NCBI RefSeq assembly: GCF_900105355.1
Contig: NZ_FNSC01000001.1
Coordinates: forward strand, 2,418,001-2,482,000
From: Pseudomonas anguilliseptica
Lineage (GTDB): Bacteria > Pseudomonadota > Gammaproteobacteria > Pseudomonadales > Pseudomonadaceae
DNA: 64,000 nt
Direction: 5' to 3'
Shown: positions 25,513 through 35,136 of the stretch, piece by piece
How positions within the stretch are numbered: position 1 is the first letter of the stretch
Layout: each line of letters begins with the position of its first letter
The notes under the pieces: generated by a model
What the model was told of the DNA's origin: nothing
The model's database searches: none
What the model saw: the letters and a program-made list of their open reading frames with translations, nothing else
Translations under genes and position numbers: made by a program

Positions 25513-26633
25513 TGCAGCTCGCGTTTATCCTCTACAAATACTTTCCGTTCGGCGGCCTGCAGCGCGACTTTATGCGCATTGCTCAGGAGTGCCAGGCGCG
25601 CGGTCATGCCGTCCGCGTCTACACGCCGATCTGGGAAGGTGAAGTGCTGGCAGGTTTCGAGGTGGTGGTGGTGCCGGTCAAGGCGCTGTTCAACCATAAG
25701 CGCAATGAAAAGCTCACTGCCTGGGTCGAGGCCGACCTGGCCAAGCGCCCGGTGGATAGGCTGGTCGGCTTCAACAAAATGCCTGGCCTGGACGTCTACT
25801 ACGCCGCCGATGGCTGCTATGAGGACAAGGCGCAAACCCTGCGCGCGCCGATCTACAAACGCTGGGGCCGTTACAAACACTTTGCCGATTACGAGCGGGC
25901 GGTGTTTGCTCCCGAGTCGAAGACCGAGATTCTGATGATCTCCGAAGTGCAGCAGCCGTTGTTTATCAAGCATTACCACACCCCGCTGCAGCGCTTTCAC
26001 CTGCTGCCGCCGGGTATCGCCGCAGACCGCCGCGCGCCGGCCAATGCGGCCGAGATGCGCGCCGAGTTCCGTGCCGAATTCAAGCTGGCGGATAGCGACC
26101 TGCTGCTGGTGCAGATCGGCTCTGGCTTCAAGACCAAGGGCCTTGATCGCAGTCTCAAAGCCCTGGCCGCTTTGCCGCGAGAGCTGAAACAACGCACCCG
26201 CTTGATCGCTATCGGTCAGGATGATCCGCGCGCTTTTCAGCTGCAGGCCAAGGCGCTGGGCGTGTCCGATCAGGTGCAGATTCTCAAGGGGCGCAGCGAC
26301 ATTCCGCGCTTCCTGCTCGGGGCCGATCTGCTGATCCACCCGGCCTACAACGAGAACACAGGTACCGTGCTGCTGGAGGCGCTGGTTTCTGGTTTGCCGG
26401 TGCTGGTGACAGATGTCTGCGGTTACGCCCACTACATCGCCGAAGCGGATGCCGGGCGGGTGTTGGCCAGTCCGTTCGAGCAGGAGCGCCTTAACCATCT
26501 GCTCGCCGATATGCTGGCCGACGATCAGCGCCGTGCTTTCTGGGGCCGAAACGGCCTGGCCTATGCCGACAGCGCTGATCTGTATTCCATGCCGCAGCAC
26601 GCGGCCGACATCATCCTGGCGGCGCGTCCATGA
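25512..26633 (+). CDS. waaG: LPS core glucosyltransferase WaaG (GT4)
   Basis: 373 aa. It transfers the first outer-core hexose to heptose II. MQLAFILYKYFPFGGLQRDFMRI is the WaaG signature start. The C-terminal Rossmann domain has GSGFKTKGLDRSLKAL and the E-x7-E site HPAYNENTGTVLLEALVSGLPV. It is start-coupled to waaC and its stop overlaps waaP by 4 bases. Confidence 0.96.
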   Translation: MQLAFILYKYFPFGGLQRDFMRIAQECQARGHAVRVYTPIWEGEVLAGFEVVVVPVKALFNHKRNEKLTAWVEADLAKRPVDRLVGFNKMPGLDVYYAADGCYEDKAQTLRAPIYKRWGRYKHFADYERAVFAPESKTEILMISEVQQPLFIKHYHTPLQRFHLLPPGIAADRRAPANAAEMRAEFRAEFKLADSDLLLVQIGSGFKTKGLDRSLKALAALPRELKQRTRLIAIGQDDPRAFQLQAKALGVSDQVQILKGRSDIPRFLLGADLLIHPAYNENTGTVLLEALVSGLPVLVTDVCGYAHYIAEADAGRVLASPFEQERLNHLLADMLADDQRRAFWGRNGLAYADSADLYSMPQHAADIILAARP

Positions 26634-27436
26634 AGTTGGTACTGGCTGAACCCTTTAAGAGCCTGTGGGCCGGACGTGATGCTTTTGCTGCTGTCGAAGC
26701 GCTGCAGGGGCAGGTGTACCGCGAACTGGAAGGCCGCCGTACGCTGCGCACCGAAGTCGATGGGCGCGGTTATTTCGTCAAGATCCACCGCGGTATCGGC
26801 TGGGGTGAGATCGTCAAAAACCTGCTTACCGCCAAACTGCCGGTGCTCGGTGCGCGCCAGGAGTGGGAGGCTATTCAGCGCCTGACAGACGTTGGCGTCG
26901 CCACCATGACCGCCGTGGCCTACGGCGAACGCGGCCGCAATCCGGCTGCGCAGCATTCCTTTATCGTCACTGAAGAGCTTGCACCGACCACCGACCTCGA
27001 ACAACTGAGCCTGAACTGGGCCCAGCAATCACCCGAGCCGCGGCTGAAATGGGCGTTGATCAAGGAAGTGGCGAACATGGTCGGCAGCATGCACCGCGCC
27101 GGGGTCAACCACCGCGACTGCTACATCTGCCACTTCCTGCTGCACACCGACAAACCGGTCACCGCGGACGACTTCCGCCTGTCAGTGATCGACTTGCACC
27201 GCGCTCAAGTCCGCAATCAGCTGCCCTTACGCTGGCGCAACAAGGACCTGGCGGCACTGTATTTCTCCGTGCTGGATATCGGCCTAACCCGGCGCGATAA
27301 ACTGCGCTTTCTGCGTGGCTATTTTCAACGGCCATTGCGGCAGATTCTTCAAGAAGAAGGTCGTTTGCTTGCTTGGCTGGAGTCCAAGGCGGCTAAATTG
27401 TACGGCCGCAAACAGCGCTATGGAGATCGACTGTAG
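26630..27436 (+). CDS. waaP: LPS core heptose (I) kinase WaaP
   Basis: 268 aa, kinase-fold protein that phosphorylates heptose I, an essential step in P. aeruginosa. The ATP lysine is K51 (GYFVKIHRG), the catalytic Asp is D163 in HRDCYICHFLL, and the metal Asp lies in VIDLHRAQ. All catalytic residues are intact. It is coupled to waaG by a 4-base overlap. An extra GT9-like gene follows immediately. Confidence 0.96.
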   Translation: MKLVLAEPFKSLWAGRDAFAAVEALQGQVYRELEGRRTLRTEVDGRGYFVKIHRGIGWGEIVKNLLTAKLPVLGARQEWEAIQRLTDVGVATMTAVAYGERGRNPAAQHSFIVTEELAPTTDLEQLSLNWAQQSPEPRLKWALIKEVANMVGSMHRAGVNHRDCYICHFLLHTDKPVTADDFRLSVIDLHRAQVRNQLPLRWRNKDLAALYFSVLDIGLTRRDKLRFLRGYFQRPLRQILQEEGRLLAWLESKAAKLYGRKQRYGDRL

Positions 27437-28402
27437 ATGTCGGAGAAGAAGGCGTTGATCGGCCCGGGAGTGAGGGTTGCACTTGTTCCGTGTCCTGCGT
27501 TGGGCGATACCACGCTGTTCTTGCGCCTTGCCTGGCGTCTCCAGGCTGCGGGTGCGAAGGTCACCTTGGCTTCAGTATCGCTGTCATCAGTGAGCGAGTA
27601 CTTGCCCGGGCTGGATATTCTTGGGGCAACGCCGGATGTGCCTGCACTGGCGGGCTGTAACGATTTGGTTATCTGTGCGATTGATTGGTTTGTCGATGTC
27701 CCTCTGAAAAATGTGGCTTACCTGGCCGGTAAGAAACTCCCCGTTAAGCTCAGGTCCGAGCAACCGCCTGTATGGCTTGATGATTGCCTCATTGAAGGGG
27801 CGCACAACGTGATTTGTCGCGACCCGAAAGCCGGAAAAACCATGGTGCAGTGGATCGATCTGTACGCTGAAGAGATCCTGGGGCTTGATCTGTCCACGCC
27901 AATTGCGGGGTTACAGATCTCGCCTCGTTATGCCGGCGCTGCCTTGCCGCGTGTGGCCATTTTTCCGACCACGCCACATGCCAGTAAGAATTTCTCAACG
28001 TCTGGGTTTCGCCGCCTCGCTCGCCATTTGGTTGCCAGAGGTTGGCAGGTGGAGTTCGTCGGTATTCCAGCTGAGCAGCAAGCCTTGAAGGCGCAGTTCC
28101 CAGGCCATGATGTGCATGCATTCAGTGATTTGAAGGGGCTTGTCGACTTCTTGCTGACATGCTCCATCGTCATTAGTAATGACTCTGGTGGCGGGCATCT
28201 TGGTTCACTGCTGGGGTTGCGGACATTCACCATTACGCGGCGGCGCACCGATTTCACCTGGCGGCCCGGCTTCAATGAACTCAATAGCGTGATCAATCCG
28301 GTTCTGAGCTTTAAATGGCTGGGTGAAACAGTCTGGCGCCCGTTCATTCCATTGCGCCGCATCGTCAGTGCGCTGCCTGACTTAAGCAGGACGCAGGCAT
28401 GA
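27437..28402 (+). CDS. GT9-family glycosyltransferase-like protein
   Basis: 321 aa, related to heptosyltransferases. The N-terminus is GVRVALVPCPALGDTTLFLRLAWRL; the C-terminal domain begins VAIFPTTPHASKNFS and holds ISNDSGGGHLGSLLG, replacing the usual SGLMHVAAAL. It may add an outer-core sugar, but donor and acceptor are unknown. It starts directly after the waaP stop and overlaps the next kinase by 4 bases, so it is co-transcribed. From memory, P. aeruginosa PAO1 has no GT9 gene here, so this looks like a lineage-specific addition. Codon choice appears somewhat less GC-biased than waaFCGP. Confidence 0.75.
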   Translation: MSEKKALIGPGVRVALVPCPALGDTTLFLRLAWRLQAAGAKVTLASVSLSSVSEYLPGLDILGATPDVPALAGCNDLVICAIDWFVDVPLKNVAYLAGKKLPVKLRSEQPPVWLDDCLIEGAHNVICRDPKAGKTMVQWIDLYAEEILGLDLSTPIAGLQISPRYAGAALPRVAIFPTTPHASKNFSTSGFRRLARHLVARGWQVEFVGIPAEQQALKAQFPGHDVHAFSDLKGLVDFLLTCSIVISNDSGGGHLGSLLGLRTFTITRRRTDFTWRPGFNELNSVINPVLSFKWLGETVWRPFIPLRRIVSALPDLSRTQA

Positions 28403-29133
28403 CAGCGTGGAAACATGACCTGCATGATCCGATTCTGCTCGGCGCTTTCGGAACCCTTGAGGCCGTATTTGCACTTGAAGGTGAGCGTTTGACCTCTGAC
28501 CCCTTGTCTGAGGTCATTCGTGTGGAGTTTGGCGGGGTGCGTTATTACGTCAAGCGCTACTGGGGCGCTGGCAAAGGTCTAAGGCGTTATCTTGGTCGCC
28601 CTCGGGTTAAAGCGGAGTGGCAAAACCTCAAGTTGTTCGCCAAGTGGGGTATCCCCACTGCGCCGATTGTGGCCTATGGGCTTGAGCGTCGGGTGGGGGC
28701 CTTTGTACGCGGAGCGCTCGTTACCCGCGAGCTTGAGGGGACGCTTGATCTTGCTGAGATTGCGAATCGGCAGGATGCGCGGTTAAGCGACCCTCGCTGG
28801 GTTTTGCAGATCAGTCAGCAGTTAGCCAGGGGGGGGCGTGCGCTGCATGATCACCATTTCACCCACAATGACTTGAAGTGGCGCAACCTGTTGGTCAATG
28901 AGCGCGGTGAGCTTTTCTTCATTGATTGCCCGACAGGAACCTTTTGGTGGGGACCTTTGCTGCGCTACCGCATCATCAAAGATTTGGCATGCCTGGATAA
29001 AGTCGCACACAGGGTGCTTTCGCGTACCCAGCGGTTGCGTTTCTATCTTCAGTACCGTGGTCGTCAGCACTTGAATGCTTCCGATAAGAAGCGTATCCGT
29101 CAGGTCATTGCGTTTTTTGAGGGCCGTGAATGA
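28399..29133 (+). CDS. LPS core kinase-like protein (WapP-type position)
   Basis: 244 aa with a complete kinase-fold active site: K52 (YYVKRYWGAGK), H156-N157-D158 and N163 in THNDLKWRNLL, and D176 in FFIDCPTG. It is probably a sugar kinase acting on core heptose, given its place after waaP and the homologous gene order in P. aeruginosa. ATGA overlaps couple it to both neighbours. Confidence 0.8.
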   Translation: MTAWKHDLHDPILLGAFGTLEAVFALEGERLTSDPLSEVIRVEFGGVRYYVKRYWGAGKGLRRYLGRPRVKAEWQNLKLFAKWGIPTAPIVAYGLERRVGAFVRGALVTRELEGTLDLAEIANRQDARLSDPRWVLQISQQLARGGRALHDHHFTHNDLKWRNLLVNERGELFFIDCPTGTFWWGPLLRYRIIKDLACLDKVAHRVLSRTQRLRFYLQYRGRQHLNASDKKRIRQVIAFFEGRE

Positions 29134-29876
29134 GCGCTTTTATTGCAGCCCAGGATCGCGCCCTGCTAGAGCGTCACGGTCTTGCCAGTTTTGAGGCGCT
29201 GTGGGCGCTTAAACTTGAAGCCGTTGATGAGCCCAACACTGAGCGTGGCGGCTGGAGCAGTGTCTACCGGCTAGAACTGGGTGATGCGGCGTTTTACCTC
29301 AAGCGCCAGAGCAATCACCTGACCCGAACCCTGCACCACCCGTTTGGTGAGCCGACCTTTGCCCGCGAGTTTCGTAATATTCAGCGCTACGCGGCATTGG
29401 GTATTCCCGCGCTGCAGGCGGCGTTTTTTGCCGAGTGCAAATTGCCGGGTGAGAGGCGTGCTGTGCTGCTGACTCGCGCTCTGGATGGCTGGCAGGATCT
29501 GGATGCCTGGTTACTCGGCTGGATTGCGCTCGAAGGGGGGCGTCGTGTGGCAATTCTCAAGGCCTGTGGTGATCTGGCGCGGCGTCTGCACCAAGCTGGG
29601 CAGATGCATGGCTGCTTTTACCCCAAGCATATTTTTCTGCGCGAGACCGCTGAAGGCTTCGATGCACAGCTGATTGATCTGGAAAAGACCCGCCCACTGC
29701 TGTTCGGTCAGCGTGATCGGGTAAAGGATCTGGAACCGTTGTTGCGCCGCGCCAGTGTATGGAGCGAGGCTGAGATCGGCGTGTTGCTGGCGGCCTATCT
29801 CGGCGAAACGGCTGATCTCGGCAGCTGGAGTGAGCGTCTCGGTGCCCGCAGGCGTCACAAGGAGGCGCGGCGATGA
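29130..29876 (+). CDS. InaA/WapQ-like kinase-fold protein lacking the catalytic Asp
   Basis: 248 aa. Lys58 (FYLKRQSNH) and Asp183 (QLIDLEKTR) match the ATP- and metal-binding residues. However, the catalytic loop reads MHGCFYPKHIFL, where WaaP has HRDCYICHFLL, so position 162 is Cys instead of Asp. The HGCxYPKHIF pattern is typical of InaA-like relatives. It may be a pseudokinase or use another base. It is coupled to its neighbours by 4-base overlaps in the LPS-core operon. Confidence 0.78.
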   Translation: MSAFIAAQDRALLERHGLASFEALWALKLEAVDEPNTERGGWSSVYRLELGDAAFYLKRQSNHLTRTLHHPFGEPTFAREFRNIQRYAALGIPALQAAFFAECKLPGERRAVLLTRALDGWQDLDAWLLGWIALEGGRRVAILKACGDLARRLHQAGQMHGCFYPKHIFLRETAEGFDAQLIDLEKTRPLLFGQRDRVKDLEPLLRRASVWSEAEIGVLLAAYLGETADLGSWSERLGARRRHKEARR

Positions 29877-31333
29877 ATTTGGCGGGTCTCAGTCAGGTTG
29901 GCCGCGAGCCAGAGTTGCCGCTGACCATCGAGTTGGTCGATGCAGCTGGTTCGGCTGAACTGACCCTGCAGCGCCTGCTGCGCGTATTGCCCGGGCAGCG
30001 CTATGTCGCCCAGGCCGGATGGCGCGGCCGGCCGGTACTGGCCAAGTTGCTGGTCGGCGACAAGGCGGCGCGGCATTTTCAGCGCGAGCGTGAAGGTGCG
30101 CACTTGCTCGCTGAGCAGGGGCTGCATACGCCGCAGCTTTGGGCGGATGGGCTGCGTGAAGGCGAGGGCGGCTGGCTGCTGTTCGAGTACCTGCAAAGTG
30201 CCGAAAGCTTGTGGGACGCTTGGCGTGAGGTGGAGCATCAGCCGCTGCTGAGCGCCGATCAGCAGTCGGTGCTGGCCGATGCACTGGTCAGCATCGCGCA
30301 GATGCACCTCAAGGGGTTGTGGCAGGCGGATCTGCATTTGGACAATCTGTTGCGCCATAACGGCCAACTGTTCGTTATCGATGGCGGCGGTGTACAGGTT
30401 GAGGCGGCAGGTAAGCCGCTGTCGCGCGCTAAGGTTTTGGAAAACCTTGGGGTGTTCTTCGCCCAGCTGCCCGCCGAATTGACGCCGTTTATCGAAGAAC
30501 TGCTGGTGCATTACCTGCTGACGAACGGCGAACATGCCTTGCCGCTGGAAGTGTTGCTCAAAGAAGTGGAAAAAGTTCGCCAATGGCGTTTGCGCGATTA
30601 TTTGAAGAAAATCGCCCGCGATTGCAGCCTGTTCGCCGCAAAAGTCGGTGCTTTTGGCCTTCAGGTGGTTCGCCGTGACAAGCAGGCTGAGTTGCAGTCG
30701 CTGTTGAGTAATCTGGATCAGCTCACCGAGCAGGGGCATATCTACAAAACCGGTGGTGCGGCCACCGTGGCGCAAGTGCAACTGCAAGGGCGGCCGCTGG
30801 TGGTCAAGCGCTATAACGTGAAGAGCCTGGCGCATTGGCTCAAGCGCTTCTGGCGACCCAGTCGCGCCTGGCACAGCTGGGTCGAGGGCAACCGCCTGCA
30901 GCTGCTGGGCATCGCCACGCCACAGCCACTGGCCGTGCTAGAGCGGCGCTGGTGCTGGCTGCGCGGGCGCGCCTACCTGATTACCGAATACTGCGGTGGG
31001 CAGGATATAATCGCGCGTTTTCAGGCGTTCCACGATGGATCGCCCCCGGAAAGCGACCTGTTGGCTCTGGATCGTCTGTTCGCTGCCTTGTTGCGCGAAC
31101 GCATCAGTCACGGTGATTTCAAGGGGCACAACCTGTTCTGGGACGAGCGCTTGGCATGCTGGTCGCTGATTGACCTCGACGCCATGCAGCAGCACCGCAG
31201 TGCGCGCAGTTTCGCCAGGGCCTATGCCCGCGACCGCGCCCGTTTTCTGCGTAACTGGCCCGCCGACTCGGCGCTGCACCAGTTGCTCAACCAACGTTTA
31301 CCGCTGACGCCCGTCGTCGGCTCAGCAGACTAA
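29873..31333 (+). CDS. tandem two-kinase-domain LPS core protein
   Basis: 486 aa made of two kinase-like halves. The N-half (about 1-200) has QADLHLDNLL (D153, N158) and FVIDGGG (D170). The C-half (about 285-475) has K312 in LVVKRYN, HGDFKGHNLFW (H413, D415, N420) and LIDLDAMQ (D434). The C-half is canonical; the N-half lacks the loop His. The two domains could phosphorylate two core positions or act as a fused pair; unknown. It corresponds by position to the P. aeruginosa kinase gene preceding the carbamoyltransferase. Confidence 0.8.
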   Translation: MNLAGLSQVGREPELPLTIELVDAAGSAELTLQRLLRVLPGQRYVAQAGWRGRPVLAKLLVGDKAARHFQREREGAHLLAEQGLHTPQLWADGLREGEGGWLLFEYLQSAESLWDAWREVEHQPLLSADQQSVLADALVSIAQMHLKGLWQADLHLDNLLRHNGQLFVIDGGGVQVEAAGKPLSRAKVLENLGVFFAQLPAELTPFIEELLVHYLLTNGEHALPLEVLLKEVEKVRQWRLRDYLKKIARDCSLFAAKVGAFGLQVVRRDKQAELQSLLSNLDQLTEQGHIYKTGGAATVAQVQLQGRPLVVKRYNVKSLAHWLKRFWRPSRAWHSWVEGNRLQLLGIATPQPLAVLERRWCWLRGRAYLITEYCGGQDIIARFQAFHDGSPPESDLLALDRLFAALLRERISHGDFKGHNLFWDERLACWSLIDLDAMQQHRSARSFARAYARDRARFLRNWPADSALHQLLNQRLPLTPVVGSAD

Positions 31334-31347
31334 AAGAGGCACAACCA

Positions 31348-33102
31348 GTGGCATTGACGATTCTCGGCCTTTCCGGCGCCCTCAGCCATGATCCATCCGC
31401 CGCCCTGTATATCGACGGCAAGTTGATCGCGGCCGCCGAAGAAGAGCGTTTTGTGCGCGACAAGCACGCGAAGAACCGCATGCCCTACGAGTCGGCCAAG
31501 TTCTGTCTGGAACAGGCCGGGATCAAACCGTCCGACGTTGATGTGGTGGCTATTCCGTTTGCGCCGATCAGCATTTTCGAGAAAGCTCGCTGGCAATATG
31601 CCAAGCGCTACTGGTACGCACCGGATCGCGCCCTTGATGCGATCCTCATGGGCAATCGCCGCTACAAGCGTTACCACAAGAAGATTCAGTGGTGCCTGGA
31701 GCAGCTGGGTTTCGACCTGAAGAAAATCAAGATTGAGCCGGTCGAGCACCACCTTGCTCACGCCGCTAGCGCCTATCACTGCTCGGGCTTTACCGAGAAG
31801 ACCGCGATCCTTGGCATCGACGGCAAAGGCGAGTACGCCACTACCTTCTTCGGTTACGGCGAGAACGGCACGATCCACAAGATCAAGGAATTCTTCGACC
31901 CGGATTCGCTCGGCGGCCTGTACGGCGCGATCACCGAGTTCCTCGGCTTCGACATGCTCGACGGCGAGTTCAAGGTCATGGGCATGGCGCCCTATGGCGA
32001 TGCTGCCAAGTACGATTTTTCGCGCCTGGCCAAGTTCGAGAACGGCGAGCTGATCATCAACACCGAGTATGCCAACGTCATCGGTTTCCGCCGCTACAAG
32101 GAAAACGGCAAGGGTTACTACTTCTCACCCAAGCTGATCGAATGGCTGGGGCCGAAGCGCCAGGGCGACATTGCGGATGATCCTTACATTCACTACGCCG
32201 CCAGCATGCAGGCGCTGTTCGAGAAGCTGGCGCTGGAGATGATGGAGTACTACCTCGGTGACATCATCCGCGAGACCGGCAAAATCGCCTTCGCCGGCGG
32301 CTGCGCGCTGAACGTCAAACTGAACCAGAAGATCATCGCGCGCGACGATGTAAAAGAGCTGTTCGTGCAGCCGGCGTCCGGCGATGCCGGTACTTCGGTC
32401 GGCGCGGCTGCCTATATTTCGCACCAGCGCGGCGTGCCGGTGGAAAAGATGGAGCACGTCTACCTCGGCCCGTCCTACAGCAACGAGGACGTGATCGCCG
32501 CCTGTGCTCGTCACCCGAGCAAGCCGGTGTTCAAACAGATCGACAATATGCCGCAGCGCATCGCCAAGATCATGGTCGACGCGAATCCCGTGGCCTGGTT
32601 CCAGGGCCGTATGGAGTTCGGTCCGCGCGCCCTTGGCGGTCGTTCGATCATCGGTTGCCCGAGCGTGGCCGGTGTGGCTGACCGGATCAACGAGCAGATC
32701 AAGTTCCGCGAGCGCTGGAGGCCGTTCTGCCCGTCGATGCTCGACACCGTCGGCCCGCAGATGCTCAAGGTCGACCACCCGAGCCCGTTTATGACCTTCA
32801 CCTTTGAAGTCAACGACGAGTGGAAGACCCGCGTCGGTGAAGTGGTGCACGAAGACGGCACCTCGCGCGCCCAGGTGCTCAAACGCGAATACAACCCACG
32901 CTATTACGACATGATGCTGGAACTGGAGAAACTCACCGGCAACGGCGTGTCGCTGAACACCTCGTTGAACCGCCGCGGCGAGCCGATGATCTGCTCGCCG
33001 ACTGACGCGCTGAACATGTTCTACGGCTCCGACCTGCAGTACCTGATCATGGAAGACATCCTGGTGGTCAAGGATGGCAAGGATTGGTATGACAACGTCT
33101 GA
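31348..33102 (+). CDS. LPS core carbamoyltransferase (NodU/CmcH family)
   Basis: 584 aa, GTG start with GAGG nine bases upstream. Family features are ILGLSGALSHDPSAAL near the N-terminus, the HHLAHAASAYHCSGF metal/active-site segment (about residues 134-148), AFAGGCALNVKLNQKI, and the C-terminal GRMEFGPRALGGRSIIGCP. In P. aeruginosa the neighbouring homologue carbamoylates heptose II of the core, and the same role is likely here. The next glycosyltransferase gene overlaps its 3' end by 14 bp. Confidence 0.9.
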   Translation: MALTILGLSGALSHDPSAALYIDGKLIAAAEEERFVRDKHAKNRMPYESAKFCLEQAGIKPSDVDVVAIPFAPISIFEKARWQYAKRYWYAPDRALDAILMGNRRYKRYHKKIQWCLEQLGFDLKKIKIEPVEHHLAHAASAYHCSGFTEKTAILGIDGKGEYATTFFGYGENGTIHKIKEFFDPDSLGGLYGAITEFLGFDMLDGEFKVMGMAPYGDAAKYDFSRLAKFENGELIINTEYANVIGFRRYKENGKGYYFSPKLIEWLGPKRQGDIADDPYIHYAASMQALFEKLALEMMEYYLGDIIRETGKIAFAGGCALNVKLNQKIIARDDVKELFVQPASGDAGTSVGAAAYISHQRGVPVEKMEHVYLGPSYSNEDVIAACARHPSKPVFKQIDNMPQRIAKIMVDANPVAWFQGRMEFGPRALGGRSIIGCPSVAGVADRINEQIKFRERWRPFCPSMLDTVGPQMLKVDHPSPFMTFTFEVNDEWKTRVGEVVHEDGTSRAQVLKREYNPRYYDMMLELEKLTGNGVSLNTSLNRRGEPMICSPTDALNMFYGSDLQYLIMEDILVVKDGKDWYDNV

Positions 33103-34231
33103 GGTCGCTGAGGCTGCTCAGCCGTGGGTGCTGCAGTTCTGTCACGGCTATGGCGGCCCCTTCCTCGATTGCGCGCGGCAGTACGCCGCGCTCTTTGCTG
33201 GTACGCCCTTTAAAGTGTGCACGGTGTACCTGACGGGTAAGCCGAGCGCTGCGGTTGAGCAAGGCTCTGCGTCTGACGAGGTGCTTTTCCTTGACTACTC
33301 GAGTCGCGACGTTCGCGGCCTCAAGCTCAAGGCGATCCGCGATCTCAAGCGCATCGGCGCCTCGCGCGACTTCAAATTCTGCATCGCCCATCGCTTCAAA
33401 CCGATCTACATCGCCCTGCTGGGCAGCGATCTCCCAGTCATCGGTGTGCATCATGCGTTTGGCGACTACAAGCGGCGAACGCGCCAGCTATTTGCCAACT
33501 TCTTTCGCAAGCGCCTGGCCTTGCTCGGCGTTTCCAATGCGGTGCGCGATGACATGCGGGCCTGCCTGCCGAACTGGTCGTTCGAACGTATCGAAACGCT
33601 GTACAACCGTATCGATCTTCACGCCGTTCAGGCAGCGCAGGTTTCGCGCGAAGCGGCGCGTGAGCACCTGGGCTTGCCTCTGGATGCCTGGGTGGTCGGC
33701 AATGTCGGGCGCCTGCACCCCGACAAGGATCAGGCAACCCTGATTCGGGGGTTTGCCGAGGCCTTGCCGCAGCTACCGGAAGGCAGTCTGCTGGCGATTA
33801 TGGGCAGTGGTCGGCTAGAAGCTCCATTAAAAGCGCTTGCCCGCGAGTCGGGCGTGGATGCGTCGGTGTGTTTTCTCGGTCAAGTTGCCGATGGCCGGAA
33901 CTATTTCAAAGCGTTTGATGTGTTTGCCCTGACTTCAGATCATGAACCATTTGGGATGGTGTTACTGGAGGCGATGGCGGCCGATGTGCAGGTGCTGGCT
34001 ACGGATTGTGGTGGGGCGCCTGAGGTGGTCGGCGACTCAAGCGCCTTGTTCGCGCAGGGGGGGCACACCGTGCTGGCCGCTCGACTGCGGTCTGCTGCCG
34101 TGGGTAGGCTTGGCCCGCTGGGTACTGAGCGTGTAAAGACCAATTTTACGGATGAGATTGCTCGCGCGCATTTCTGGTCGCGGCCTTGTGTGAGTCGCAT
34201 AGTGCAGGAGGCCGGTAATGGTCAGTCGTGA
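33089..34231 (+). CDS. wapH: WapH-like core glycosyltransferase (GT4)
   Basis: 380 aa from MTTSEVAEAAQPWVLQF. GT-B fold; the donor site is NVGRLHPDKDQATLIRGF, then SDHEPFGMVLLEAMAADV (E-x7-E) and CGGAPEVVGD. Position after the carbamoyltransferase matches WapH of P. aeruginosa, which adds an outer-core glucose. A five-codon upstream extension is open but unsupported. It overlaps the carbamoyltransferase by 14 bp and the following gene by 14 bp. Confidence 0.8.
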   Translation: MTTSEVAEAAQPWVLQFCHGYGGPFLDCARQYAALFAGTPFKVCTVYLTGKPSAAVEQGSASDEVLFLDYSSRDVRGLKLKAIRDLKRIGASRDFKFCIAHRFKPIYIALLGSDLPVIGVHHAFGDYKRRTRQLFANFFRKRLALLGVSNAVRDDMRACLPNWSFERIETLYNRIDLHAVQAAQVSREAAREHLGLPLDAWVVGNVGRLHPDKDQATLIRGFAEALPQLPEGSLLAIMGSGRLEAPLKALARESGVDASVCFLGQVADGRNYFKAFDVFALTSDHEPFGMVLLEAMAADVQVLATDCGGAPEVVGDSSALFAQGGHTVLAARLRSAAVGRLGPLGTERVKTNFTDEIARAHFWSRPCVSRIVQEAGNGQS

Positions 34232-35136
34232 GCCTAATCAGCTTGTTTACCTCGTGTATGGGGGCAAGCCTGAGTATCACCGTGAGGCCAAGTTCAGCAT
34301 CCTTTCCGCGTTGCATCACGCACGTGGCGAGTGTCCGCGCATTTTGCTTTATACCGATGAACCAGAACAGTTCAGCGGCTGGCCTGTCGATCTGATCATG
34401 CTTGATGCGGCTACCTTGGCGAGCTGGACGGGGCCTGCTGCCTATCTGCACCGACGCAAGGCGGCTATTCGTGATGCGTTGGCGTATGCGGATCAAAGCA
34501 TATTCATTGATACGGATACCTTCTTTCTGGCTTCACCGCTCAAGCTGTTTGAGCGTCTCGCGGGTTCATCCTGGCTGGTCGACGAAATTGAAGGTGTCTG
34601 GAAAGAGTACAAGGGCGATGTGATGCATGACGTCCTGGCGCCTTACCTGGCAGAAAATCATGGTGTTGATCAGCAGATGCTGCTGATCAATTCGGGTGTT
34701 CTGGGCTTTCAGGTTGAGGCGTCACACCTGATGAATGAAACCCTGGCCCTGATCGATGAACTGCACCCGATGGTTCCCAGGATCCACGTGATCGAGCAGT
34801 TCGCCATGGGTGTAGCCGCCAGGCACTTGGGCCGACCTGCACAGGCGCAAGGTGTCGTCATGCATTACTTCTCAGGTAAGAACTACTGGCGCCACATGAT
34901 CGCTACGTTTTTTCAGCGCTATGGCGAGGCGTTTTCAGTGCAGGCCGTACAGGCGGTGCGCGAGGTCCCGACCTCCAAACCCAAGCCTGTCTGGTGGCAG
35001 CGACTCGACTATCGCGTGAGAAGTCTATTTGTTCCTGGCAAAGCCCGTTCGCTTGCCAGGCTGGCGTATTACGCCGCGGTGATGCGCGCCGATCCTTATG
35101 CTGAAGCCTGCGGTTGTGGATACGCCGAGGAGCTAA

